Shown here in pieces: positions 9,510-24,687 of a stretch of DNA of 64,000 nucleotides. The translations under genes and the position numbers were made by a program. The DNA is taken from NCBI RefSeq assembly GCF_002917925.1, contig NZ_PPFE01000009.1, positions 1 through 64,000 of the forward strand, in the 5' to 3' direction. The notes under the pieces were generated by a model. That model did no database searches. It was not told the DNA's origin and saw only the letters and a list, made by a program, of their open reading frames with translations. The first letter of the stretch is position 1. Each line of letters starts with the position of its first letter. Source of the DNA: Roseovarius confluentis. Its GTDB lineage: Bacteria; Pseudomonadota; Alphaproteobacteria; Rhodobacterales; Rhodobacteraceae.

Positions 9510-10408
9510 ACCACCCCCCTGACCGCAAAGGCCGCGACCATCATGCCGCTGACATAAAGCGTGACGCCCGTAGCGTTATACCAAGGCGCGCGGCCTTTCG
9601 GATCGGACAGCAGCACGCGCATTGCCCAAAGCTGAACCAGCAGCAGTGCAGCAATCGCAGCGGCGTGATACACCTGCCCCCACCACGCCAATGCTGCGAT
9701 TACCACAAGTTGCGGCACAGCCATGATCCAGCTGGCCACGTGCGCCGCGCGCTCCGGGCCGAGCGTAACGGGAAGGGAGTTCACCCCTGTCTGCCGATCT
9801 CCCTCCAAAGCCTTGAAATCGTTGAGCGTCATGATCCCGTGCGCGCCCACGGCATAAAGCAGCGCCAGGGCCACGATCTGCCATGCCGGCGCGCCGGCCG
9901 ACAATACGGCAGCCCCGGTGAACCACGGTAGCCCCTCGTAGCACAGCGCGACCAGACCCGGCCCCCACCAACCCGATTTCTTCATCCGAACAGGTTCGGC
10001 CGAATAGGCCCAGGCCGCCAGCACGCCAAACACAGTCGCGCCAAAGCCCCACGGGCCCAGCGTCGACCCCAGCGCCAGCGCGGCAATACTCATGAAAAGG
10101 GCGATCCACAGGCCCCAGCGCCCCGGGATGCGGCCCGACGGGATCGGGCGGTCCGGTTCGTTGATCGCGTCCACGTGCCGGTCGCACCAGTCGTTGGCCG
10201 CCTGACTCATGCCGCAGACCACCGGCCCGGCCAAAACCATGCCGATCAACACCAGCCAAGGCGCCGACATCACCGGCACGCCGCTGGAAACGACGCCGCA
10301 CAGATAGGCCCAGACCGGCGGGAACCACGTGATCGGTTTGATCAGGGTCAGAATGGCGCGCGGTTCGGGCCAGCGGCGCAACGCACGTATACCCAATGAG
10401 ACACTCAT
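9506..10408 (-). CDS. bchG: bacteriochlorophyll synthase
   Basis: A 300-residue UbiA-family prenyltransferase that esterifies bacteriochlorophyllide a with geranylgeranyl diphosphate in the membrane. The key motif NDWCDRHVDAINEPDRPIPSG is the family's diphosphate/magnesium-binding Asp-rich site; eight or nine hydrophobic helices follow. First gene of the bchG-bch2-bchP-idi unit. About 120 bp separates it from ppsR, with the ppsR terminator in between, so it probably has its own promoter there. Confidence 0.96.
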   Translation of the reverse strand: MSVSLGIRALRRWPEPRAILTLIKPITWFPPVWAYLCGVVSSGVPVMSAPWLVLIGMVLAGPVVCGMSQAANDWCDRHVDAINEPDRPIPSGRIPGRWGLWIALFMSIAALALGSTLGPWGFGATVFGVLAAWAYSAEPVRMKKSGWWGPGLVALCYEGLPWFTGAAVLSAGAPAWQIVALALLYAVGAHGIMTLNDFKALEGDRQTGVNSLPVTLGPERAAHVASWIMAVPQLVVIAALAWWGQVYHAAAIAALLLVQLWAMRVLLSDPKGRAPWYNATGVTLYVSGMMVAAFAVRGVV

Positions 10409-10499
10409 AGTGTCAAGTATGGTTTACAACTCGGATTCGGGAAAGGACTTTTTCCGAGCCGGCGACGACCTTCCGGGAAATGCTTTCACAAAAGATTTC

Positions 10500-10525
10500 C
10501 GAAAAGCTTTCCTCAAAGCTTTTCG
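10500..10525. terminator. terminator downstream of ppsR
   Basis: A near-perfect hairpin (CGAAAAGCTTT, 4-nt loop, AAAGCTTTTCG) begins 5 bp beyond the ppsR stop. An almost identical hairpin with the same flanking AAAGATTT lies after bchO at 55273-55297, so this is an interspersed terminator-like repeat. Confidence 0.75.
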
Positions 10526-10529
10526 ATGC

Positions 10530-11954
10530 CTATTCGTCCGCGTTGGAGTTGATCAGCCCGTGCTTGCGCAGCTTTACGTAAAGGCTTTGCCGCGACAGCC
10601 CCAGCATCTCGGCCGCCGCCACGCGATTGTTGCCCGTCAATTGCACCGCCGTCTCGATGCACAGCTTTTCGATGACGTCCGACGTCGCCGAGACCAACTC
10701 CTTCAACGAGGCCGTACCGACAAGGTCCATGACGTTCTTCATGGCCTCATCGCTGACCACGCTGGATATTTCCGCCTCACCCGTGTCGTTCGAGGTCGAG
10801 CTGCGCAGGATGAAACCGAAGCCGAAATCGCCCGCCGGGTCACGCAAACGTGCCACGGACACGCCGACGCTGGCTCGCGTGCCGACAACGCTGGCAATCT
10901 GCGTGGCATAGTTGCGCAGCTTGCCCTGCTTGGCGGCAGCCTCCAGCATCAATTTGACGTCGACCGCGCCGCGCACAAGGAAATCGGCAAGGTCGCTGTC
11001 ACGGACATCGCGCAACTGAGCAGCATCCGCCATGGTCAGAAACGCCTCATTGGCGTCGCGGATCACGCCCTTGCCATCGGTGATCACGATCGCATCGCTG
11101 GTGGCAGCGTAAAGCGCAGCCATCACCTGCGCCGATTCGACCGCCGTGCCGGCGTCACCATCCGCGGGCCGCACGCGGCACAGCAGAAAAAGATCGCCCG
11201 CCGCGCGGAAAAATTCGGGGTAGAGCTTCAGCTCGCGCTCGTTGCGTCGCGCCACCAGGTCAATTCCGCGCGCCTCGCGCGACCCGGCCGCGCTGCGCAT
11301 CGCTTCCAACAACTCTTCGCGGCGCCGTCCGTCGAACGCCTGCGCCAGAGAAGACCCGCTCAGAGTGTCGGTATTGGTCCCCATAAGCATCGCCGCCGCA
11401 CTGTTCAGGTCGCGAATGCGGCCCTTTTCCGGCTCGACCAGGATCAGCGGCGTCTCGGACGCCTCCAGCACGACGTGATAGAATGTCTGCTCCCCGCGCA
11501 ACCGCTGCTGGTCACGTTCGCGCGCCGTCTGCTCCGCGACAAGGCGCTGCTGGACCTCCGCAATGGGCTGCATGTCTCGCCCAAGCAGAAGCAACCCACC
11601 GTCATAAACCCTGTGCAGGGTATAGCGGATTGGAAATTCCCAAGTGGCATTGTCGATGTGATTCAGCTCCAGCCCCCGCGGAGTCCGGTCGGGCTCGGCC
11701 TGCATCTCCGCCAGTCGCAGATCGAGCTTCTCCTTGCTCTCGACGGTCAGGAAATTCTTGAAAGGCCGCCCAACCCAATGGTCCAGACACCCGAGCGATG
11801 GACAGTCGGGATTTACGGAAATGCCGGCGACCTCACCATCGTCGGCCACGTAGACAGCCACGTCACCGGCCTGTTCCACGATATTGTGCACCCCGGAAGG
11901 ATCGGGCAATGCCCCGGCGCGTAGTCGCTCAGACTTACGAGTCTCACGGGTCAT
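10530..11954 (-). CDS. ppsR: photosynthesis gene repressor PpsR/CrtJ
   Basis: A 474-residue redox- and light-responsive DNA-binding protein that represses bch, crt and puc genes under oxygen. It contains an N-terminal domain, PAS domains (about 30-130, 155-265, 275-385) and a C-terminal Fis-type helix-turn-helix, GNNRVAAAEMLGLSRQSLYV, that recognises TGT-N12-ACA. Cys259 and Cys432 lie where the redox-active cysteines of Rhodobacter PpsR/CrtJ are found, the second in the DNA-binding region. GGAG precedes the ATG. It lies 34 bp downstream of ppaA in the same direction, and five regions of this window carry matching operators. Confidence 0.96.
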   Translation of the reverse strand: MTRETRKSERLRAGALPDPSGVHNIVEQAGDVAVYVADDGEVAGISVNPDCPSLGCLDHWVGRPFKNFLTVESKEKLDLRLAEMQAEPDRTPRGLELNHIDNATWEFPIRYTLHRVYDGGLLLLGRDMQPIAEVQQRLVAEQTARERDQQRLRGEQTFYHVVLEASETPLILVEPEKGRIRDLNSAAAMLMGTNTDTLSGSSLAQAFDGRRREELLEAMRSAAGSREARGIDLVARRNERELKLYPEFFRAAGDLFLLCRVRPADGDAGTAVESAQVMAALYAATSDAIVITDGKGVIRDANEAFLTMADAAQLRDVRDSDLADFLVRGAVDVKLMLEAAAKQGKLRNYATQIASVVGTRASVGVSVARLRDPAGDFGFGFILRSSTSNDTGEAEISSVVSDEAMKNVMDLVGTASLKELVSATSDVIEKLCIETAVQLTGNNRVAAAEMLGLSRQSLYVKLRKHGLINSNADE

Positions 11955-11988
11955 CAGACCACTCCGTCAATCCCCGAACCAAGTACCA

Positions 11989-12819
11989 TCAGATCGCTCC
12001 GCTGAACGGCAACGCCTCTGCTACACTCGACAGGCCACATTTTTCTATCGCTTCTCTAGCAGTGCGAACCGCGTGATCTGCGCCGGTCTTAGATACGACT
12101 TTCGGATCAGCCTCGACGGCTCGCCCACCGATCACGATTGGTGGCATATAGTTTGCATTCGAGCGGAGGTAATCTATAAGTTCGATGGTTTTTTCAACCG
12201 AATTCCGCGTCGCGACCGAAATTCCGATCATCGCGAAGCGCCGAGTGCCCGAAAGTTCAGCCAATTCCTCCCGTGTCAGGCCAATCGCCATGTGAACCCA
12301 AAGCCCATGCTGGCGAAGATTGTCGGCAGCGACAAAAGCGCCAAGAGCATGCTGTTCGTACTGCGGCACGACCATCAGCACAGATTGACCAAGCGGGATG
12401 CTTCGGTCGCTCCACTGCGCCGAAGCCTGGCCCCCTTTGTCGCGAAACAATCCCTGCAAACGCGAGGCGCCAACGGTGACATCGACGAAACTCGCCCGAT
12501 CACTGACCCAAAGCTCACCGAGATAGGCCGAGACGGCCGGGATGTATGACTGGAAAATCTCTTCACTGCTGACACCGGTTGCCATCAGCGAGGCGATGGC
12601 CGCCCGGTAGCTGCTTTCCGAGTCCGACATAAGCGCTTCGCACAGCCTTTGGATCCACTCCTCCCGAGTCCGCGGCGCGGACCTGGTCGTGTTTGAAATG
12701 ACCGTTCTCAGCGCCGATTCCACGAGAAACCGAATGGCCGGCTGCTGCGTCTTGGAAAGGCCGGAGCCTTTTCTGTCAGAGGACTCTCCCACGCGCTTCT
12801 CCCCCGCGTTCGACAACAT
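11989..12819 (-). CDS. ppaA: cobalamin-binding regulator PpaA/AerR
   Basis: A 276-residue protein of the PpaA/AerR family, which modulates PpsR/CrtJ. It has the helical cap domain and a Rossmann-like B12-binding domain; in VVPQYEQHALGAF, His157 corresponds to the cobalamin-ligating histidine region of AerR. The ATG at 12819 is chosen; a TTG at 12858 would add 13 residues, and long and short AerR forms are known in Rhodobacter, so both may occur. It is divergent from bchF and shares a control region with PpsR boxes. In the known system B12-loaded AerR acts as an antirepressor in the light. Confidence 0.9.
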   Translation of the reverse strand: MLSNAGEKRVGESSDRKGSGLSKTQQPAIRFLVESALRTVISNTTRSAPRTREEWIQRLCEALMSDSESSYRAAIASLMATGVSSEEIFQSYIPAVSAYLGELWVSDRASFVDVTVGASRLQGLFRDKGGQASAQWSDRSIPLGQSVLMVVPQYEQHALGAFVAADNLRQHGLWVHMAIGLTREELAELSGTRRFAMIGISVATRNSVEKTIELIDYLRSNANYMPPIVIGGRAVEADPKVVSKTGADHAVRTAREAIEKCGLSSVAEALPFSGAI

Positions 12820-12883
12820 GACTGTGCCCGCAGGCGTCAGGCACGTATGTAGTCTCAATTAGTCTGCGCCCGCCGCGCCTCAA

Positions 12884-12901
12884 TGTCAATTTTTCCTGAC
12901 A
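12884..12901. promoter_or_regulatory. PpsR box on the ppaA side of the ppaA/bchF region
   Basis: TGTCA-N8-TGACA, an exact TGT-N12-ACA palindrome, 64 bp upstream of the ppaA ATG. It appears as a single box and could allow PpsR to control ppaA-ppsR. Confidence 0.8.
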
Positions 12902-13025
12902 TACACGCATGACGCGATCATTTAATCCCCTGTTTTCCAGAACTTTATTTCTTGAATCCAAGATCTGAGCGACGCGAAAACACCTTTGAAAATCACATAT
13001 GTTCGAGTCGCGCCCCGCTCTCACG

Positions 13026-16460
<3,435 letters not shown>

Positions 16461-16471
<11 letters not shown>

Positions 16472-19400
16472 CGCCATGATAACCCGGCCTTACAAGGTCG
16501 TGATCCTGACGCTGGACAGCCATGCCGCAGGACCTTGCGAACGCGCGGCACTGAACCTCGGCATGGATTTCCCGGGTCTGGAACTCAAGGTCCACGCCGC
16601 CGCCGAATGGGGTGAAAGCGACGCCGCTCTGGCCGCCGCCCGCGCCGACATCGCCTCGGGTGACATCCTCATCGCCAACCTTCTCTTCCTCGAAGACCAC
16701 ATCAACGCGATCCTGCCTGACCTCGAAGCGCGGCGCGAAAATTGCGACGCGCTGGCGGGCATCATTGCCGACGCCAAGATCGTGCGCCTGACGCGCATGG
16801 GCACGCTCGACATGCAGGCCCCGGAATCCGGCACGCGCAAGCTGATGAAAAAGTTGCGCGGCCAGACCAAGCAGAATGTCGACAGCGGCGCCAAGAAGAT
16901 GAAGATGCTCCGCCGCCTGCCCCGCATCCTCAAGCTCATCCCCGGCAAGGCGCAGGACCTGCGCGCCTGGTTTCTGACGATGCAATACTGGCTCGGCGCG
17001 TCGGACGAGAATGTCGAAGGCCTGATCCGCTTCCTCATTTCGCGCTACTGCCGCCACGATGATTGGCGCGGCGCGCGCGTGGCCCTGCCCGTGGAATATC
17101 CCGATACCGGGCTTTTCCACCCCGACCTGCCCGACCGCATCACCACCGACCCCGCCGACCTGCCGGGCCACATCCCCGGCGCGCCCACTGTCGGCCTCCT
17201 GATGATGCGCTCCTATGTCCTGTCCGGCGACACCGCGCATTACGACGGCGTCATCCGCACCCTTCATGCCCGTGGCCTCAATGTATTGCCCGCCTTCGCC
17301 GGCGGTCTTGACGGCCGGCCCGCCATCGATGCGTTCTTCCGCACCGAGCGTGGCCCGAAGATCGACGCGCTTGTCTCGCTGACCGGCTTCAGCCTCGTCG
17401 GCGGCCCAGCCTATAACGACAACGACGCGGCCATCGCGGTGCTCAACGACCTCGATCTGCCCTACATCGCCGCCCATCCGCTGGAATTCCAGACACTGGG
17501 CCAATGGGCCGACTCGCCCCAGGGCCTCGGCCCGATAGAAACGACGATGCTCATCGCCCTGCCGGAACTCGACGGCGCGACCTGCCCCACCGTTTTCGCC
17601 GGCCGCCACGGCCCCGAGGGCTGCACCGGCTGCGCCCATGCCTGCAAGGCGGCTCCGGACAACAAGGCCATGGCCCCTTGCCCCGAGCGCATCGACAGCC
17701 TGGTCGAGAAAACCGAGCGCCTGATCCGCCTGCGCCGCCGCAAGCCGGCCGAAAAGAAAGTCGCCATCGTCCTCTTCGGCTTCCCGCCCAACGCAGGCGC
17801 CGTGGGCACTGCCGCCTATCTGTCCGTCTTCGAAAGCCTGCACAACACCATGCGGGAAATGCAGGCCCAGGGCTACGACATCGAGGTACCCGAAACCGTC
17901 GACGCCCTGCGCGCCGCCATCCTGCAAGGCAACGCCGCCCAATACGGGCAAGAGGCCAATGTCGCCGCCCATGTCAGCGCCGACACCATCGTCGCAAACG
18001 CGCCCCACCTTTCCGAGATCGAAGAGGTCTGGGGCCCCGCTCCCGGTAAGGTGCAATCCGACGGGCGCGGCGTCTTCGTGCTGGGCCAGGATTTCGGCAA
18101 CGTCTTTGTCGGCATCCAACCCGCTTTCGGCTACGAAGGCGATCCGATGCGCCTGCTCTTCGAGCGCGGCTTCGCGCCCACCCATGCCTTCGTGCAATTC
18201 TACCAGTGGCTGCGCAACACCTACCAGGCCGACGCCATCCTGCATTTCGGCATGCATGGCGCGCTGGAATTCATGCCGGGCAAGCAGGCGGGTGTCGGCC
18301 CGCGCGACTGGCCCGACCGCCTGATCGGCGAGATGCCCAACATCTACCTTTACGCGGCCAACAACCCGTCCGAGGCCAGCCTCGCCAAGCGCCGCTCCGG
18401 CGCCGTCACCATTTCGCACCTCACCCCGCCACTGGCCACCGCCGGGCTCTACAAGGGTCTGGCCGAGCTGAAAGACAGCCTGACCCGCTGGCGCGCCACG
18501 CGCCCCGGCGCGTCTGAGCGCGCCGATCTGGAAACCCTCATCGCCGAACAGGCCGAGGCCGTCGACCTGGGCGACACTGACCCCGAAACGCTCTGGCTGA
18601 AACTGCTGGAAACCGAGGATGCCCTGATCCCCGAGGGTCTGCATGTCGTGGGCCGGCCCATGTCCGACACGGCCCGCGCCGAGTATCTCGATCTCATGGC
18701 CGACGCCGATGCCGCGACCCGCGCAACTGCCGACAAACATCTGCGGGAAAGCACCGAGATCCCCGCGATCCTGCACGCGCTGGCGGGCGGCTATACCGCG
18801 CCGGTGCATGGCGGCGACCTCGTCCGCTCACCCGACATCCTGCCCACGGGCCGGAACATTCACGCGTTCGACCCGTTCCGCATGCCGTCGGAATTCGCCT
18901 GCCGCGAAGGAGCCGCACAGGCGCAGCTTCTGCTGGACACTCACAAGACCCTGCCGCGCACCGTGGCGATCGTCCTTTGGGGCTCCGACAACATCAAGTC
19001 CGATGGCTCGCAACTGGCGCAGGCCCTGGCGCTCATGGGCGCCAAACCGCGCTTCGACAGTTTCGGCCGCCTTTGCGGGGCGGACCTCATACCGCTCACG
19101 GAACTGGGCCGTCCCCGCATCGACGTCATCATGACCCTGTCGGGCATCTTCCGCGACCTGCTGCCGCTTCAGACCAAGCTGCTGGCCGAGGCCGCGCTCA
19201 AGGCCGCGCAGGCAGAAGAGCCGGTCGAACAGAACTTCATCCGCGCCCATGCGCTGGCCTATGCCGAAAAGATCGGCTGCGATCTGCAAACCGCCGCCCT
19301 CCGCGTCTTTTCCAACGCCGAGGGCGCCTATGGCTCGAACGTCAACATGATGGTCGACAGCTCCGCCTTCGACGACGAGGACGAACTGGCCGACGCCTAC

Positions 19401-20024
19401 CTGTCGCGCAAATCCTTCGCCTACGGCGTCGACGGCAAGGCCGCCGCCAATGACAAGCTCCTGCAAACCGCGCTTGGCGACGTGGAACTGGCCTACCAGA
19501 ACCTCGAATCCGTCGAGCTCGGCGTCACCACGGTCGACCACTATTTCGACACGCTGGGCGGCATCTCGCGCGCGGTCAAACGCGCCCGCGGCGGCGAAGA
19601 GGCGGCGATCTACATCTCCGACACCACCCGCGGCGCGGGCAAGGTGCGCACGCTGGCCGACCAGGTCTCGCTTGAAAGCCGCTCCCGCGCGCTGAATCCC
19701 AAGTTTCACGAGGCACTGCTGCAACACGGTGCCGAAGGCGTGCGTCAGATCGAAAGCGCCTTCACCAACACGATGGGCTGGTCCGCCACTACCGGCCAGG
19801 TCGAGCCCTGGGTCTACCAGCGCTTGTCCGAGACCTTCATCCTCGACGCGGACATGCGCCAGCGCCTGGCGGAACTCAACCCGACCGCCTCCTCGCGCAT
19901 GGCCAACCGCCTGCTGGAGGCGCATGCCCGCTCCTATTGGCAGCCCGATACGGACACTCTCTCGGCCCTGCGCAACGCCGCCGACTCCCTCGAAGATCAC
20001 CTCGAAGGAGTCGCAGCAGAATGA
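16461..20024 (+). CDS. bchH: magnesium chelatase subunit H
   Basis: A 1187-residue porphyrin-binding subunit that inserts Mg2+ into protoporphyrin IX together with the BchI-BchD AAA+ complex. Cobaltochelatase/CobN-type sequence throughout: [17 protein letters not shown] near the N-terminus, [16 protein letters not shown] in the middle and [10 protein letters not shown] toward the end. Full family length. The ATG at 16461 lies 11 bp before the bchB stop; a second in-frame ATG at 16476 is possible. It also channels substrate to BchM in known systems. Confidence 0.97.
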
Positions 20025-20031
20025 CACGTAA

Positions 20032-20949
<918 letters not shown>

Positions 20950-20978
20950 TGAACTACGCCGCCGCATATCGCATTGCC

Positions 20979-20999
20979 GTCCCGGGCTTGACCCGGGAC
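20979..20999. repeat. palindromic repeat, bchL-bchM spacer copy 1
   Basis: GTCCCGGG, 5-base loop, CCCGGGAC; identical in stem and loop to the copy within bchB. It may form an RNA hairpin between bchL and bchM messages. Confidence 0.85.
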
Positions 21000-21017
21000 C
21001 TCTTGGCCAACGTCGAG

Positions 21018-21038
21018 GCCCCGGATCAAGTCCGGGGC
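21018..21038. repeat. palindromic repeat, bchL-bchM spacer copy 2, inverted
   Basis: GCCCCGG, 7-base loop, CCGGGGC, in opposite orientation to copy 1 as judged by its ATCAAGT loop. The pair fills most of the 112-bp bchL-bchM gap. Confidence 0.8.
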
Positions 21039-21061
21039 GCGACACGTGCAGGGGACTCGGC

Positions 21062-21742
21062 ATGACTTACGACCGCACATTGACCCGGGTCGAAACCTAT
21101 TTCGACAAGACCGCCACCCGCACGTGGGAGGCGTTGACCAGCGATGCGCCGGTCTCGAAGATCCGGGAAACCGTGCGGCGGGGGCGGGACGCAATGCGCG
21201 AACAGATGCTGTCGCGCCTGCCCAATGACCTGCGCGGCGCGCGTATCCTCGACGCGGGCTGCGGCACCGGCGCCATGACCACCGAACTCGCCGCACGCGG
21301 GGCCGACGTGGTGGCCGTCGACATTTCGCCCTCGCTCGTGGGCATCGCCCAACGACGTCTGCCCGAAACGCTGGCCCACCGCGTGGCCTTTCACGCCGGC
21401 GACATGCTGGATGCGGGGCTGGGCCGCTTCGACCACGTTCTGGCGATGGACAGCCTGATCTACTACCGCGACGCCGATATCGCCCGGTCGCTGGCTACGC
21501 TCATGGCGCGCACATCGGGCAGGATCGTATTCACCGTCGCCCCGCGCACGCCGCTCTTGATGGGTATGTGGTACGCGGGCAAGCTCTTTCCCCGCTCCGA
21601 CCGCTCGCCCACCATGATCCCGCACAGCCCCGCGCGCCTGTCGCGCGCCTATGCGCGGGCCGAAGGCACCGGCACCCTTGTGCCGCTTCAACGTGTGACC
21701 TCGGGCTTCTACATTTCCCACGCGATGGAGGTGACTGCATGA
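21062..21742 (+). CDS. bchM: Mg-protoporphyrin IX O-methyltransferase
   Basis: A 226-residue SAM-dependent enzyme methylating the C13 propionate of Mg-protoporphyrin IX. SAM motif ARILDAGCGTGAMTTELA and the family N-terminus RTLTRVETYFDKTATRTWE are present. The stop overlaps the lhaA ATG by 4 bp. Upstream lies a 112-bp spacer packed with two palindromic repeats, unusual in an operon otherwise made of overlaps. Confidence 0.96.
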   Translation: MTYDRTLTRVETYFDKTATRTWEALTSDAPVSKIRETVRRGRDAMREQMLSRLPNDLRGARILDAGCGTGAMTTELAARGADVVAVDISPSLVGIAQRRLPETLAHRVAFHAGDMLDAGLGRFDHVLAMDSLIYYRDADIARSLATLMARTSGRIVFTVAPRTPLLMGMWYAGKLFPRSDRSPTMIPHSPARLSRAYARAEGTGTLVPLQRVTSGFYISHAMEVTA

Positions 21743-23178
21743 GCCGTCCTTCGCCCCTCAAGCACCTCAGCCTGCGCGCCCTGCCCTTCGCGGACGCGGC
21801 CAGCGAGGGGTTGCCGATGGGCGAACTGCTGCGGCTCTCACTGTTCCAGGTGTCAGTCGGAATGGCCACGGTCATGCTGCTGGGAACACTCAACCGCGTC
21901 ATGATCGTCGAGCTTTCGGTCCCGGCCACCATCGTCGCCGTCATGATCGCCCTGCCCGTCCTGATCGCGCCCTTCCGCACTCTGCTCGGCTTCCGCTCCG
22001 ACACTTACCGCAGCGCCATCGGCTGGAAGCGCGTGCCCTACCTTTGGTTCGGCTCGCTCTGGCAAATGGGCGGCCTCGCGGTGATGCCCTTTTCCCTGCT
22101 AGTCCTGTCGGGCAATACCGTCCACGACGTGCCCTTCGCGGGCGAGGTTCTGGCCGGCCTGGCCTTCCTGATGACCGGCCTCGGCCTGCACATGACCCAA
22201 ACCGCCGGTCTGGCCCTCGCCACCGACCGCGCGGATGAGGCGACACGCCCGCGCGTCGTGGCGCTGCTTTACGTGATGTTCCTGCTGGGCATGGGCGTCT
22301 CCGCCATCGTCATCGGCTGGCTTCTGCGAGACTTCAGCGAATTGGCCTTGATCCGCGTCGTGCAGGGCGCGGCGCTCGCGGGCATCGTGCTCAACCTCAT
22401 CGCGCTGTGGAAACAGGAAAAGATGGCGCCGATGACACACGCGGAACGCGCCGCCCCCCGCCCCCGGTTCGCCGAGGCCTGGGCCGACCTGATGTCCGGC
22501 GGTCAGGCCGGGCGTCTTCTGGCGGTGGTCTTCATCGGCACCATGGCCTTCAACATGCAGGACGTCCTGCTCGAGCCCTATGGCGGCGAAATCCTGGGCC
22601 TCTCGGTGTCGTCCACCACACTTCTGACCGCGCTCTGGGCAACGGGCGCACTGGCCGGCTTCGTCTGGACCGGTCGCTCCCTGGCGCAGGGGCGCAATGC
22701 GCACCGGCTGGCGGCCCTCGGCGTTCTGATCGGTGTCGCGGCCTTTGCCATCGTGGTCTTCGCCGCGCCGATGAACTCGACCGCGCTCTTCTTTGCCGGG
22801 GCCTGCCTGATCGGGCTGGGCGGCGGCGTCTTCGCCGTCTCGACCCTTACAGCGGCAATGACCATGACCACCCAAGACAAGGCCGGCAACGGCCTCGCGC
22901 TCGGTGCCTGGGGTGCCGCGCAGGCCACCGCGGCAGGGCTCGCCATCGCCTTTGGCGGGGGCATCCGCGACGCGGTCAATGCTGCCGCCACCTCCGGCGC
23001 ATGGGGCGAGGTGCTGAACACGCCCGCCACCGGTTATACCTTTGTCTACCACACCGAAATCGCCCTTCTCTTTGTCACGCTCGCCGTGATCGGGCCACTG
23101 GTGCGCAACCCGCGCGCCGCCACCCATTCCACCCCATCGGAGGCGGCCCGCATCGGCCTGGCCGACTTCCCGACATGA
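21739..23178 (+). CDS. lhaA: light-harvesting 1 assembly protein LhaA (PucC family)
   Basis: A 479-residue, ~12-helix BCD-family transporter-like protein needed for LH1 assembly, probably delivering bacteriochlorophyll. Conserved FRSDTYRSAIGWKRVPY and GNTVHD... core segments match LhaA. Start at 21739 by ATGA overlap with bchM. It lies just before puhA, the conserved position of lhaA in purple bacteria. Confidence 0.93.
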   Translation: MSRPSPLKHLSLRALPFADAASEGLPMGELLRLSLFQVSVGMATVMLLGTLNRVMIVELSVPATIVAVMIALPVLIAPFRTLLGFRSDTYRSAIGWKRVPYLWFGSLWQMGGLAVMPFSLLVLSGNTVHDVPFAGEVLAGLAFLMTGLGLHMTQTAGLALATDRADEATRPRVVALLYVMFLLGMGVSAIVIGWLLRDFSELALIRVVQGAALAGIVLNLIALWKQEKMAPMTHAERAAPRPRFAEAWADLMSGGQAGRLLAVVFIGTMAFNMQDVLLEPYGGEILGLSVSSTTLLTALWATGALAGFVWTGRSLAQGRNAHRLAALGVLIGVAAFAIVVFAAPMNSTALFFAGACLIGLGGGVFAVSTLTAAMTMTTQDKAGNGLALGAWGAAQATAAGLAIAFGGGIRDAVNAAATSGAWGEVLNTPATGYTFVYHTEIALLFVTLAVIGPLVRNPRAATHSTPSEAARIGLADFPT

Positions 23179-23205
23179 TGTGCCGATCCATGGAAAGGAT
23201 ATGCC

Positions 23206-23979
23206 ATGAGTAACGCTTTCTTCGCCAACTTCGATCTAGCCAGTCTTTCGATCTGGCTGTTCTGGATCTTCTTCGCCGGGCTGATCATCTACATCCAGCG
23301 CGAGAACATGCGCGAGGGCTACCCCCTGGAAGATGATGACGGCAACCTGTCCGCCAACCAGGGTCCCTTCCCGATCCCGGGCGACAAGACCTTCATCCTG
23401 CCTCATGGCCGGGGCGAACTGACCGTTCCGTCGGGCCAGCGCCCCGACCGGCAGAACGTGGCGCTGCAAAAAACCGCTGCGGGCAACGGCTTTCCGTTCG
23501 AACCCACGGGCGACCCGCTTGCCGATGGCGTCGGCCCGGCCTCCTGGGCCAACCGCGAGGACGTGCCGGAACTTGACGGTCACGGCCACCCCAAGATCGT
23601 GCCGATGTCGGCCAACGAACACTTCCACGTGGCCGCGGGCCGTGACCCGCGCGGCCTGCCTGTCATGGCCGGCGACGGCGAGGTCGTGGGCATGATCACC
23701 GATCTCTGGGTCGATGAGCCTGAGCAACTGGTCCGCTATCTCGAAATCGAACTCGACGGCGATCGCGGCGGCGGCAAGCGACTGGTGCCGATGACCCTGA
23801 CGCGGATCAAGAGCAACCACGTCAAGGTGCTGAAGCTCTACGGCAAGCACTTTGCCGGCGTGCCGCAACACGCCTCGCCCAACCAGGTGACCAAGCTCGA
23901 GGAAGACAAGATCTCGGCCTATTACGGCGGCGGCACGATCTATGCCGACGACGCCCGCCTCAACCCCAAGCTGGGCTGA
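23206..23979 (+). CDS. puhA: photosynthetic reaction centre H subunit
   Basis: A 257-residue protein with one N-terminal transmembrane helix (residues ~12-30, [20 protein letters not shown]) and a cytoplasmic PRC-barrel domain that caps the L/M core and assists proton transfer to QB. The sequence YPLEDDDG after the helix and [18 protein letters not shown] in the barrel are diagnostic. GGAAAGGA precedes the ATG. First of the puhABC set. Confidence 0.98.
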   Translation: MSNAFFANFDLASLSIWLFWIFFAGLIIYIQRENMREGYPLEDDDGNLSANQGPFPIPGDKTFILPHGRGELTVPSGQRPDRQNVALQKTAAGNGFPFEPTGDPLADGVGPASWANREDVPELDGHGHPKIVPMSANEHFHVAAGRDPRGLPVMAGDGEVVGMITDLWVDEPEQLVRYLEIELDGDRGGGKRLVPMTLTRIKSNHVKVLKLYGKHFAGVPQHASPNQVTKLEEDKISAYYGGGTIYADDARLNPKLG

Positions 23980-24007
23980 GACAACCGGACCGACGGAGGA
24001 GACGACG

Positions 24008-24670
24008 ATGCCCCATGACGACTTTCACGTGGAACCGGTGCCGGGCCTGCCCGAACGCCCGCCCGAGGGCGAGCAGATTCTGTGGCAGGGCCGGCCCAAC
24101 TGGTGGGCGCTCACGGTGCAGTCGCTCAACCTATACTGGGTGGTGGGCTATTTCGTCGTCCTCTTTGCCTGGCGCTTCGTCACCCTATTCGATCAGGTTG
24201 GCATGGCACATGCGTTCCGGGTGTCCTTCCCTTTCCTGGTCATCGGCGCGGTGGCTGCGGCACTCCTGCTTCTGATCGGCTATGTGCAGGCCCGCGCCAC
24301 CGTCTACACCATCACCAACCGACGCGTGGCGATGCGCGTCGGCGCGGCGCTGACCGTCACGCTCAACCTGCCCTTCAGCCGGATCGCCAGCGCCGATCTG
24401 GCGCTGCGCCGCTCGGGCAACGGCACCATCGCGCTCGACCTGATGGACCCGCCGCCGCTCAGCTACCTGACCTGCTGGCCTCATGTGCGGCCCTGGCACG
24501 TGCGCAAGCCGCAGCCCGCGCTGCGCGCTATCGACGACGCCGCCCGCATCGCGCGCCTCATTGCCGAGACGGCCGAGGCGCAGGTCAATGCACCAAAACT
24601 GGCCCGTATACCGGCCGAAACCGACACCGGCGCGGACGACATCGCCCCAGGCGCCGTGCCGGCGGAATGA
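24008..24670 (+). CDS. puhB: photosynthetic complex assembly protein PuhB
   Basis: A 220-residue membrane protein with an N-terminal motif GLPERPPEGEQILWQGRPNWW, two to three hydrophobic helices and a PH-like domain, matching PuhB, which helps reaction-centre assembly. GGAGGAGACG lies before the ATG. It follows puhA by 28 bp and precedes puhC by 17 bp. Confidence 0.93.
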   Translation: MPHDDFHVEPVPGLPERPPEGEQILWQGRPNWWALTVQSLNLYWVVGYFVVLFAWRFVTLFDQVGMAHAFRVSFPFLVIGAVAAALLLLIGYVQARATVYTITNRRVAMRVGAALTVTLNLPFSRIASADLALRRSGNGTIALDLMDPPPLSYLTCWPHVRPWHVRKPQPALRAIDDAARIARLIAETAEAQVNAPKLARIPAETDTGADDIAPGAVPAE

Positions 24671-24687
24671 CAAGGACCTGACACGAC

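Noticed and set aside
12820..12858. TTG start extending ppaA by 13 residues
   Set aside because: Poor ribosome binding site and no conserved residues; kept only as a possible long form.
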